Source: Polaromonas sp.
GTDB lineage: Bacteria > Pseudomonadota > Gammaproteobacteria > Burkholderiales > Burkholderiaceae_C
NCBI GenBank assembly: GCA_026786065.1
Contig: JAJAYS010000246.1
Span: forward strand, 1-5,835
DNA: 5,835 nt
Direction of reading: 5' to 3'
Part shown: positions 1 through 5,170 of the stretch, in pieces
How the letters are laid out: every line of letters begins with the position of its first letter
Position numbering within the stretch: position 1 is the stretch's first letter
Translations under genes and position numbers: made by a program
Notes under the pieces: generated by a model
Databases searched by the model: none
Told to the model about the DNA's origin: nothing
Seen by the model: the letters and a program-made list of their open reading frames with translations, nothing else

Positions 1-474
1 GACTACCTGATCGTCGACATGCCGCCCGGCACCGGCGACATCCAGCTCACCCTCAGCCAGCGGGTGCCGATCACCGGCGCCATCATCGTCACCACGCCGC
101 AGGACATCGCGCTGCTGGACGCAAAAAAAGGAATCAAGATGTTCGAGAAAGTCGGCGTGCCGATTCTGGGCATCGTCGAAAATATGGCGGTGCATGTGTG
201 TTCAAACTGCGGGCACACCGAGCATATTTTTGGTGCCGACGGTGGCAAGAAGATGGCCGCCGACTACAAGATGGACTACCTCGGCGCCTTGCCTCTGGAC
301 ATGCAGATACGGCTGCATGCCGACAGCGGCCGGCCCACCGTGGTGGCCGACCCGGAAGGCAGCGTGGCGACGATTTACAAAGCCGTGGCGCGCCAGGTGG
401 CGATTACCGTGGCAGCTAAGGCCAAGGATTTTTCGTCGAAGTTCCCGAGCATCAAGATTTCCAAAGACACCTGA
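1..474 (+). CDS. mrp: Mrp/ApbC family iron-sulfur cluster carrier ATPase (C-terminal part, 5' truncated)
   Basis: This is the last 157 codons of a P-loop ATPase of the Mrp/ApbC/NBP35 family, which binds a [4Fe-4S] cluster and passes it to apoproteins in the cytoplasm. The frame is open from base 1 and the start lies outside the window, so the Walker A loop is not seen. The visible part begins in the Walker B region (DYLIVDMPPGTGD), continues through the family block TTPQDIALLDAKKGI, and contains the cluster-binding pair in VCSNCGH (CxxC, codons near base 200). The typical GALPLDMQIR segment and a lysine-rich C-terminus ending KISKDT follow. The TGA stop is at 472-474. About 220 bases separate it from the next gene, so it may be a separate transcription unit. 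In many proteobacteria mrp is a free-standing housekeeping gene, so its link to the formate dehydrogenase genes is suggestive only. The family assignment is very secure. Confidence 0.95.
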   Translation, partial: DYLIVDMPPGTGDIQLTLSQRVPITGAIIVTTPQDIALLDAKKGIKMFEKVGVPILGIVENMAVHVCSNCGHTEHIFGADGGKKMAADYKMDYLGALPLDMQIRLHADSGRPTVVADPEGSVATIYKAVARQVAITVAAKAKDFSSKFPSIKISKDT

Positions 475-479
475 GGCGG

Positions 480-503
480 TGGATCAGCAAGGCGGTTGAT
501 CCA
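480..503 (+). terminator. Hairpin after mrp, possible weak or factor-dependent terminator
   Basis: Bases 480-488 (TGGATCAGC) pair with 495-503 (GTTGATCCA) as a 9-bp stem with one G-U pair and a 6-base loop (AAGGCG). The hairpin starts 5 bases after the mrp stop codon, where a terminator would be expected. No T-run follows (the next bases are GGGGTCG), so it is not a classical intrinsic terminator. It could act with Rho or protect the 3' end of the mRNA. The structure is seen directly; the function is inferred. Confidence 0.4.
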
Positions 504-680
504 GGGGTCGTGTCGGCCGCGACCGCATCTGGTTTTACCGGCACGCGGTGCTGCGACCGTTTCAAGGAACGGCGCATGCGCGGGAACTCGCCCATTCGCT
601 CGGGTGTCGCCCAGCGCTTTTCAACCCTCGGCCCGACAAGGGCATCGTGCCATGGACCGCTATGCAAAAATTGCCGGTTT
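504..680. other. Intergenic region between mrp and the DUF3305 gene
   Basis: About 177 bases with no convincing gene on either strand. Open frames crossing it on the + strand give Arg/Ala-rich products with no recognisable family and poor starts. It should contain the promoter of the accessory cluster if that cluster is not read from mrp, but I found no -35/-10 pair with acceptable spacing. The stretch from about 661 onward (TATGCAAAAATTG) is noticeably more AT-rich than the rest, and is the likeliest place for initiation signals. No tRNA-like fold was recognised. Confidence 0.4.
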
Positions 681-685
681 AAAGG
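681..685 (+). promoter_or_regulatory. Ribosome binding site supporting a TTG start for the DUF3305 gene
   Basis: AAAGG at 681-685 lies 9 bases before TTG at 695, within the usual range. It abuts another in-frame TTG (686) with no spacer, which argues against that codon. Neither GTG 725 nor ATG 731 fits, because both fall inside the conserved N-terminal block of the family. Confidence 0.5.
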
Positions 686-694
686 TTGCTAATT

Positions 695-1312
695 TTGTCG
701 TCCAGACCCGCCATTACCGTCGCCGTGACCATGCGCAAGGAGCGGCTTTCCGGCGCCGCTGCGCGCTGGCAGGACTGGCGCTGGGTGCTGCACGACGTGG
801 CCGAGCAGCAGCCGGGATTCGGCAGCGTGCCGCGCCTTTTGGTGCAAAACGACCGTGAAGAACGCTGGCTGCATCCGGGCTTCGCAGTCGAGCTGTTCCC
901 CGGCGATGCCGAGGGCTACTACCTGAACGTGACAACCGAGCGGCCGTGCTTCTGGGTGGTCTGGCGCATGGAGGAAGAAGCCTCGCTGGCGGAGCTGCCA
1001 ATTGCGGTGCCGCAGATCGTCACGCTGAGTTACCACGACGCCGGTCGCTGGCTTGACGCCCAAGAAAGTGTTGACCAGGTTCCGGCGCCAGATGAAGTGA
1101 TCGGTTGGTTGCGGGCCTTTGTCGATGAGCACCACGTGCCCGAGGTCCGGCGCCGGCAGCGACCGCAGAGCTTCAAGACGCTGCAAGACCGGTTCGGCAA
1201 CCCGGCGCGCGTCAGCACCGGGAAAAACGCGGGCCGCGCCGCTGGCGATGTGACCGTGAAGGGGCCCGCCAACGATGCGCCTGGAACAGCGAAGGAGGAC
1301 GGTCATGGCTGA
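695..1312 (+). CDS. DUF3305 domain protein, formate dehydrogenase accessory gene
   Basis: A soluble protein of about 205 residues matching, by recalled pattern, the DUF3305 family. Family hallmarks are the N-terminal ITVAVTMRKERL block, the following RWQDWRWVLHDV segment, the VELFPGDAEGYYLNVTTERPCFWVVWRM core and a middle segment with VTLSYHDAGRWLDAQE. The C-terminal part is basic and low in complexity. No signal peptide, membrane segment or metal-binding cysteine cluster is visible. The start is uncertain: the conserved N-terminal block begins before ATG 731, so TTG 695, preceded by AAAGG, is preferred over TTG 686, GTG 725 or ATG 731. The 3' end overlaps the DUF3306 gene by 8 bases, a typical coupled arrangement. 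Proteins of this family occur next to formate dehydrogenase genes in many proteobacteria. I know of no established biochemical function; a role in enzyme maturation is inferred from context only. Confidence 0.85.
   Translation: MSSRPAITVAVTMRKERLSGAAARWQDWRWVLHDVAEQQPGFGSVPRLLVQNDREERWLHPGFAVELFPGDAEGYYLNVTTERPCFWVVWRMEEEASLAELPIAVPQIVTLSYHDAGRWLDAQESVDQVPAPDEVIGWLRAFVDEHHVPEVRRRQRPQSFKTLQDRFGNPARVSTGKNAGRAAGDVTVKGPANDAPGTAKEDGHG
1292..1298 (+). promoter_or_regulatory. Strong Shine-Dalgarno of the DUF3306 gene
   Basis: AAGGAGG at 1292-1298, close to the perfect consensus, ends 6 bases before ATG 1305. It fixes that codon as the start and excludes the upstream in-frame ATG at 1275. It lies inside the end of the DUF3305 coding sequence. 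Confidence 0.85.
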
Positions 1313-1964
1313 GCCAGACAAGGGTTTCCTGGGTCGCTGGTCCCAGCGCAAGGCCGCGCTTGCCCAAGGCAAAGTGCTCGAAGAGCCTGTTGTGCAGGCA
1401 CCGGAGTCGGCGCCGCAGGCGGTTGCTCTGCCTTCTGCGGGCCAGGCCGATGCCGCACCAGGCACGGAGATGGGTGCTGAATCCCCCGCGCCAACGCCCA
1501 TGCTGACCCTGGACGACGCGCTCCAACTCACCAAAGACTCCGACTTCAAGCCCTACATGGCTGGAAACGTGAGCCCCGGCGTGCGCAACGCGGCGATGAA
1601 AAAGCTATTTTCCGACCCGCAGTTCAACGTCATGGATGGCCTGGATACCTATATCGACGATTATTCGGTTTTCGAGCCGATTCCGGAGTCGATGCTGCGC
1701 CAGATGGTCAGTGCCAAGTTTCTTAACCTGTTCGACGATCAGGAAGCCGATCAGGAACGCGGTAAGGGCACGCTGCCAGGGCCGGCGGTTGCCGCGACCG
1801 ATAATGGTTTTCCTTCAGCCGGCGACGCCACGGCAGATGACCCGGCGCCGTCCGCGCAAGCCGCGGTGCCTGCGCTGCCTTCCGAACCTGGTTCTCCGAT
1901 TTCCCTCGCCCCTACTGCGGCGGCCACGCCCGACGACCATGACCATTCTAATTTGCGATTGTAA
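1305..1964 (+). CDS. DUF3306 domain protein, formate dehydrogenase accessory gene
   Basis: A 219-residue protein of the DUF3306 family. The N-terminus carries the family block GFLGRWSQRK (residues about 7-16). An Ala/Pro-rich linker follows, then the core: DFKPYMAGNVSPGVRNAAMKKLF, the segment FNVMDGLDTYIDDYSVFEPIP, and MLRQMVSAKFLNLFDDQEADQE. The rest is a disordered Ala/Pro/Ser-rich tail ending in DDHDHSNLRL. No signal peptide, membrane segment or cysteine is seen, so it is probably a cytoplasmic, partly disordered adaptor-like protein. The start is ATG 1305, behind AAGGAGG. The gene overlaps its DUF3305 neighbour by 8 bases and the polyferredoxin gene by 26 bases. The DUF3305/DUF3306 order and the position upstream of formate dehydrogenase genes are typical, suggesting the two act together. 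Their molecular job is unknown to me; cofactor insertion or chaperoning is inference. Confidence 0.88.
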   Translation: MAEPDKGFLGRWSQRKAALAQGKVLEEPVVQAPESAPQAVALPSAGQADAAPGTEMGAESPAPTPMLTLDDALQLTKDSDFKPYMAGNVSPGVRNAAMKKLFSDPQFNVMDGLDTYIDDYSVFEPIPESMLRQMVSAKFLNLFDDQEADQERGKGTLPGPAVAATDNGFPSAGDATADDPAPSAQAAVPALPSEPGSPISLAPTAAATPDDHDHSNLRL

Positions 1965-4080
1965 CCAAACGATGCCGTTACAGGCCCCCAAGCTGGGCTC
2001 GGTACTCGATGAGGGCCTGACCCTCCATTCGGCTCTGTGCCGGCGTGAGGCCGGTGCTTTCCAGAAGGCGATTCAATCCGGAGACGACGTGGTCGTCGCC
2101 TGTACGCAGGAGAAGCGCCTTTTCACCGAGCTGGCCGGTCAGACAGAAGGGGCCACTTCAGTCATCCGCTTCGTCAATATTCGCGAAACCGGGGGGTGGA
2201 GCCGCGACGCATCGGGCGCGACGCCCAAAATGGCGGCGTTGCTCGCCCAAGCGCAATTGCCCGAGCCCGAGCCGGTCTCGACCGTCACCTACAAAAGCGC
2301 GGGGCGCCTGCTGCTAATTGGCGAAATCGATGCCTGCGAGCAGGTCGCTTCGCTGCTTGACGATACGCTGAGCGTGACCATTTTTTCGCAGGGTGTGGGC
2401 GCGCCCGGCAAGCTGCCGCTCCCCTTGCAGGAGCGCTGCTACCCGGTGGTCAGCGGCGCTGGCCTAAAGCTCACCGGCTGGCTGGGCGCGTTCGAGGCGA
2501 GCTGGGAAAAAAGCAACCCCATTGATCTGGATCTATGTACCCGGTGCAACGCCTGCGTGGCGGTGTGTCCGGAAGGCGCGATCGGCCTGGATTACCAGAT
2601 CGATGCGGCCAAGTGCATGTCGCATCGCGCCTGCGTTGCGGTCTGCAAGGCGGCTGGGGCAATCGACTTCGGTCGCTCGCCGCGACCTGTCAGTGAGACC
2701 TTCGATCTGGTGCTCGACCTCGGCGCCGCGCCGTTGATCGGACTGCATGCGCCGCCGCAGGGCTATTTCGCATTGGACGCATCCGCAGGTATTGCGACAA
2801 AGGGCCTGCCCGCAACGGTGGTCAAGCTGCGCAGCATGGTGGGCGAATTCGAGAAGCCCAAGTTTTTTGCGTACAAACAGAAAATTTGCGCCCACAGTCG
2901 AAATGAAACCGTCGGTTGCAAGGCCTGCATCGACATCTGTTCAGCCCAGGCCGTTCGCAGCGACAAGAGCCGCAACCAGATCGTCGTCAATCCGAATTTA
3001 TGCATCGGCTGCGGTGCCTGTACCACCGTCTGTCCGACCGGTGCCCTGACCTATGCGTACCCCCGCGCCAGCGAACAGGGGGTGCGCCTCAAGACTCTGC
3101 TTGGCACCTTTGCGAAAGCGGGAGGTACCCGGCCATCTGTTCTTTTTCACAGCCAGCTTGCCGGGCAGCGTGCAGTCGATGCGTTAGGACGGGCGGCGCA
3201 ACTGAAGTCGGGCGTGGCGGGAGTTCCGGCCAACGTGATCCCTCAGCCGCTTTGGCACACGGCAAGCGTCGGGCTCGATGTGTGGTTAAGCGCAATTGCG
3301 TTTGGCGCAACGCAGGTGGCTGTGCTGGTTACCGACGAAGAGGCGCCGGACTATCTGGAAGGCTTGAGCCAGCAGATGCAGGTCGGCCAGAGCCTGCTCG
3401 AAGGCTTGGGCTACACCGGAGTGCATTTCAGGCTGATTCGCACCGGTGCCTTGAGCAGTCCCCTTGAACTGGCGAAGCTGGACAGCGCCCTGCAAGTTCT
3501 TTCGCTCTCCAAAGCCGTGGTGCCAACTGCGACGGCGCGTTTCGCCGTGGCGCAAGAAAAGCGCAGCACACTCGACCTGGCACTCGCGCACCTGATTGCC
3601 TGCGCACCGGTGGCGCTGCCTGAGGCCATCGCGCTGCCTGCTGCGGGCTCGCCATTTGGAACCCTGGTCGTCGATGTCAATGCCTGCACGCTGTGTTTGA
3701 GTTGCGTCAGCGCCTGCCCGGCGAGCGCCTTGCAGGACAACCCGGATTTGCCGCAGCTCAGGTTCATCGAAAAAAACTGTGTCCAGTGCGGGCTTTGCGC
3801 GACAACCTGCCCTGAAGACGCCATCACCTTGCAACCGCGTTTGCTACTGACGCCGCAACGCAAAGAGGCGCGCGTGTTGAACCAAAGCGAACCCTATCAG
3901 TGCATACGCTGCGCCAGGCCCTTCGGCTCGCTCAAGGCCATTGAGGTGATGCTGGGTAAGCTCGCAGGCCACGCGATGTTCCAGGGGACCGCCGCCGACA
4001 GGCTGAAGATGTGCGGCGATTGCCGAGTTATCGATATCTACTCGGCCGATAACGAAGTCAAAATTACCGACATCCACTAG
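1939..4080 (+). CDS. Large 4Fe-4S polyferredoxin of the formate dehydrogenase locus
   Basis: A 713-residue cytoplasmic protein with six iron-sulfur cluster motifs in three pairs. Pair 1: C200/C203/C206/C210 and C226-x5-C232-x3-C236, where His229 stands at the usual second-Cys position. Pair 2: C317/C327/C330/C334 (nine residues between the first two Cys) and C355/C358/C361/C365. Pair 3: C583/C586/C589/C593 and C614/C617/C620/C624. The C-terminus adds CxxC at 655-658 and CxxC at 692-695, a possible zinc site or further cluster. The start is ATG 1939: the next residues, LICDCNQTMPL, look like the conserved family N-terminus, so ATG 1972 is too late. The open frame continues upstream to 1636, but that part is an Arg/Pro-rich shadow of the DUF3306 gene. 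There is no Shine-Dalgarno, and the 26-base overlap suggests translational coupling. Homologues are annotated simply as 4Fe-4S binding proteins beside formate dehydrogenases. Electron transfer or cluster supply during maturation is plausible but unproven. Confidence 0.93.
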   Translation: MTILICDCNQTMPLQAPKLGSVLDEGLTLHSALCRREAGAFQKAIQSGDDVVVACTQEKRLFTELAGQTEGATSVIRFVNIRETGGWSRDASGATPKMAALLAQAQLPEPEPVSTVTYKSAGRLLLIGEIDACEQVASLLDDTLSVTIFSQGVGAPGKLPLPLQERCYPVVSGAGLKLTGWLGAFEASWEKSNPIDLDLCTRCNACVAVCPEGAIGLDYQIDAAKCMSHRACVAVCKAAGAIDFGRSPRPVSETFDLVLDLGAAPLIGLHAPPQGYFALDASAGIATKGLPATVVKLRSMVGEFEKPKFFAYKQKICAHSRNETVGCKACIDICSAQAVRSDKSRNQIVVNPNLCIGCGACTTVCPTGALTYAYPRASEQGVRLKTLLGTFAKAGGTRPSVLFHSQLAGQRAVDALGRAAQLKSGVAGVPANVIPQPLWHTASVGLDVWLSAIAFGATQVAVLVTDEEAPDYLEGLSQQMQVGQSLLEGLGYTGVHFRLIRTGALSSPLELAKLDSALQVLSLSKAVVPTATARFAVAQEKRSTLDLALAHLIACAPVALPEAIALPAAGSPFGTLVVDVNACTLCLSCVSACPASALQDNPDLPQLRFIEKNCVQCGLCATTCPEDAITLQPRLLLTPQRKEARVLNQSEPYQCIRCARPFGSLKAIEVMLGKLAGHAMFQGTAADRLKMCGDCRVIDIYSADNEVKITDIH

Positions 4081-4086
4081 ATCGCC

Positions 4087-4710
4087 ATGACTTCAACTGA
4101 AGCCCCTGTTTTGTCTGCGGAGTTCGACGAGGAAACTGCCCGCGCTGAGGTGTACGGCCTGCTGGCGGCGCTTCTTTACGCCGCACCCACCGAAACGTTG
4201 TACGCCAACTTGCGCGTAGCTGTGACCGAATCGCCCGCGCCGGGCGCAGTGCTGGAAGCTGCGTGGGGTGATCTGGTTGGGGTCGCACGCGCGGCCAGTC
4301 TGGCTGACATATCGGACGAATTTGAGGCACTGTTCGGCGGCTTCGGCAAGCCAGAGGTTTATCTCTTTGGCTCGCACTACCTCAGCGGTTTCCTGAACGA
4401 AAAGCCTTTGGCGGCCTTGCGCACCGACTTGATTGCGCTCGGCCTGGCCCGCGACGAGGCCATGTCTGAAACCGAGGACCATGCTGCATACGTGTGCGAA
4501 GTCATGCGCTTTCTGATTGCCGGCGAAGACGCTGCCGTGAGCAATTTGACACGTCAGCGCGAATTTTTCACGCGCCACTTGCAGCCTTGGGTGCCTGCTA
4601 TGTGCGACGCCATGCAGGCGTACCCGAAAGCCCGCTTCTACAAGGCGCTGGCTGTCTTCACGCAGGTATTCATTGATGTCGAGGCGCAAGGCTTTGACCT
4701 GCTGGCGTGA
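4087..4710 (+). CDS. TorD/DmsD-family molecular chaperone for the formate dehydrogenase
   Basis: A 207-residue protein of the TorD family of redox-enzyme maturation chaperones, which bind the Tat signal of a molybdoenzyme and hold it in the cytoplasm until the cofactor is inserted. The family signature region is clear: EFEALF (residues 78-83) leads into GFGKPEVYLFGSHYLSGFL (85-103) and NEKPL. Next comes ETEDHAAYVCEVMRFLIAG (from residue 128), with the acidic/His motif typical of the family. The C-terminal helix contains HLQPWVPAMCDAM and FYKALAVFTQVFIDVEAQ. It is all-helical in character and has no signal peptide. The length is normal for the family. The start at ATG 4087 is 6 bases after the polyferredoxin stop, with no good ribosome site, so coupling is likely. 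Its probable client is the FdhA encoded downstream, which has a Tat signal. That pairing is inferred from neighbourhood. Confidence 0.92.
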   Translation: MTSTEAPVLSAEFDEETARAEVYGLLAALLYAAPTETLYANLRVAVTESPAPGAVLEAAWGDLVGVARAASLADISDEFEALFGGFGKPEVYLFGSHYLSGFLNEKPLAALRTDLIALGLARDEAMSETEDHAAYVCEVMRFLIAGEDAAVSNLTRQREFFTRHLQPWVPAMCDAMQAYPKARFYKALAVFTQVFIDVEAQGFDLLA

Positions 4711-4722
4711 GTGGATCGGGTA

Positions 4723-4746
4723 GCTGCTTTGACCTAAGCGAGCAGC
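4723..4746. repeat. Inverted repeat after the torD-like gene
   Basis: GCTGCT at 4723-4728 is complementary to AGCAGC at 4741-4746, giving a 6-bp stem with a 12-base loop, 12 bases after the TorD-family stop codon. It is followed by AAAACTCG, not a T-run, so it is not an intrinsic terminator for the upstream operon. It may be chance. Confidence 0.3.
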
Positions 4747-4822
4747 AAAACTCGTTACGTTTTCGTCTAGAACACCGAGTACTTTTTTACTCATGCGGTG
4801 GTCTGTATTGGTACTTTCCCTT

Positions 4823-4837
4823 TTGCCGTACCGGCAA
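4823..4837. repeat. Compact palindrome TTGCCG-TAC-CGGCAA upstream of fdhX
   Basis: A perfect 6-bp inverted repeat with a 3-base centre (TTGCCG, TAC, CGGCAA), 82 bases before the fdhX start and just upstream of the -10-like hexamers. It has the shape and position of a small operator or an RNA hairpin. No T-run follows on either strand, so it is not a terminator. I do not recognise it as a named regulator site. Confidence 0.4.
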
Positions 4838-4909
4838 CATTGCTGCGATGATCTCTCGATAAAATTCACTTAAAATAAAGCAACTTTGCAAAGCTTTTTT
4901 GTCCATTTC

Positions 4910-4914
4910 AGGAG
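4910..4914 (+). promoter_or_regulatory. Shine-Dalgarno of fdhX
   Basis: AGGAG at 4910-4914 lies 5 bases before ATG 4920. This selects that start over the in-frame TTG at 4899, which lies upstream of the site. Confidence 0.8.
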
Positions 4915-4919
4915 TTCGT

Positions 4920-5126
4920 ATGCCGGTTAGTCAGATTAAACCTTCCCGCCGGGGCTTCTTTTTTGGTGCGGCGGCGACTGGCGCTGCCGCTGCCGTAGTC
5001 GTGACGCTTCCCGGTGCGCCCGAGCTGGCCGCAAGCATTCAGGCTCCAAAGCCCCTGCCTGAAAAGGGCGGGGGATACAGCCTGTCCGAGCATGTCAAGC
5101 ACTACTACAAGACCGCCCGGGTTTAA
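4920..5126 (+). CDS. fdhX: Small Tat-targeted protein of the formate dehydrogenase locus
   Basis: A 68-residue protein that is mostly a twin-arginine signal. SRRGFFFGAAATG (residues 9-21, R10-R11) is followed by a hydrophobic Ala/Val stretch to about residue 30. A short tail ends GGYSLSEHVKHYYKTARV. The length, the Tat motif and the SEHVKxYYxTAR end match the family known as the formate dehydrogenase region TAT target (TIGR02811), recalled from memory. The mature part would be only some 30-40 residues if the signal is cleaved; otherwise the protein could be held in the membrane by the signal. The start at ATG 4920 is supported by AGGAG. The gene lies 44 bases upstream of fdhA, so the two are probably cotranscribed. 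The function is not established; help with export or assembly of FdhA, or a small structural subunit, are possibilities. Confidence 0.9.
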   Translation: MPVSQIKPSRRGFFFGAAATGAAAAVVVTLPGAPELAASIQAPKPLPEKGGGYSLSEHVKHYYKTARV

Positions 5127-5132
5127 GCGGGC
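5115..5132 (+). repeat. Small GC-rich hairpin at the end of fdhX
   Basis: GCCCG at 5115-5119 pairs with CGGGC at 5128-5132 around an 8-base loop that contains the fdhX stop codon. A pyrimidine-rich stretch (CTTCATCTTCC and more) follows up to the fdhA ribosome site. It could slow transcription or tune the fdhX to fdhA ratio, but a 5-bp stem is weak evidence. Confidence 0.25.
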
Positions 5133-5161
5133 CTTCATCTTCCATCTTTCCTCTTTCTGAC

Positions 5162-5167
5162 GGAGAG
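5162..5167 (+). promoter_or_regulatory. Ribosome binding site of fdhA
   Basis: GGAGAG at 5162-5167, with its GGAG core 5 bases before ATG 5171, supports the long N-terminus of FdhA. The later in-frame ATG 5282, directly before the twin-arginine motif, has no comparable site. Confidence 0.75.
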
Positions 5168-5170
5168 CAC

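Larger units (their letters stand above)
4711..4919. promoter_or_regulatory. AT-rich intergenic region, probable promoter of fdhX-fdhA
   Basis: About 209 bases without a supported gene, clearly more AT-rich than the flanking genes, especially 4747-4905. It breaks the tight packing of the accessory cluster and is the natural place for a promoter driving the structural genes. Two -10-like TAAAAT hexamers occur at 4860-4865 and 4871-4876, but no -35 hexamer sits at 16-18 bases. TTGCTG at 4840-4845 is 14 bases before the first, so I assign no exact promoter. Several small inverted repeats occur here, notably at 4823-4837. No T-tailed terminator was found after the torD-like gene. Confidence 0.5.

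Noticed and set aside
495..510. FNR/ANR-type site beginning TTGAT
   Set aside because: The second half-site ATCAA at the required spacing is missing, and TTGAT here belongs to the hairpin stem after mrp.
671..678. TTGCCGGT shared with the complement of 4830-4837 as a common operator
   Set aside because: TTGCCGG also occurs inside coding sequence (for example near 3158 and 4516), so a match this short is expected by chance in this GC-rich DNA.
504..680. A tRNA or small protein gene in the mrp to DUF3305 gap
   Set aside because: No tRNA arms or TTCRANNC-type loop with a matching stem was found, and the open frames lack credible ribosome sites and family resemblance.
689..1549. Long minus-strand open frame (286 residues)
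   Set aside because: It lies opposite the DUF3305 and DUF3306 genes, its composition is that of an antisense shadow in GC-rich DNA, and no domain is recognisable.
1636..1938. In-frame upstream extension of the polyferredoxin (would give 814 residues)
   Set aside because: The extra 101 residues are Arg/Pro/Ser-rich, have no family resemblance and overlap the well-supported DUF3306 gene in another frame. The conserved CDCNQTMPL start lies just after ATG 1939.
3286..3863. Overlapping minus-strand open frames inside the polyferredoxin gene
   Set aside because: The + strand frame has six cysteine motifs; the minus-strand products are low-complexity shadows.
4777..4792. GAGTA-CTTTTT-TACTC as a terminator
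   Set aside because: The stem is only 5 bp, the T-run is in the loop and not after the stem, and no tail follows.
4808..4827. Possible sigma-54 promoter (TTGGTAC ... TTGCC)
   Set aside because: The GG and GC elements are 15 bases apart instead of 12, so the spacing is wrong.
4093..4869. Minus-strand open frame (258 residues) opposite the torD-like gene
   Set aside because: Its product has no recognisable family and mirrors the codons of the clear TorD-family gene on the other strand.
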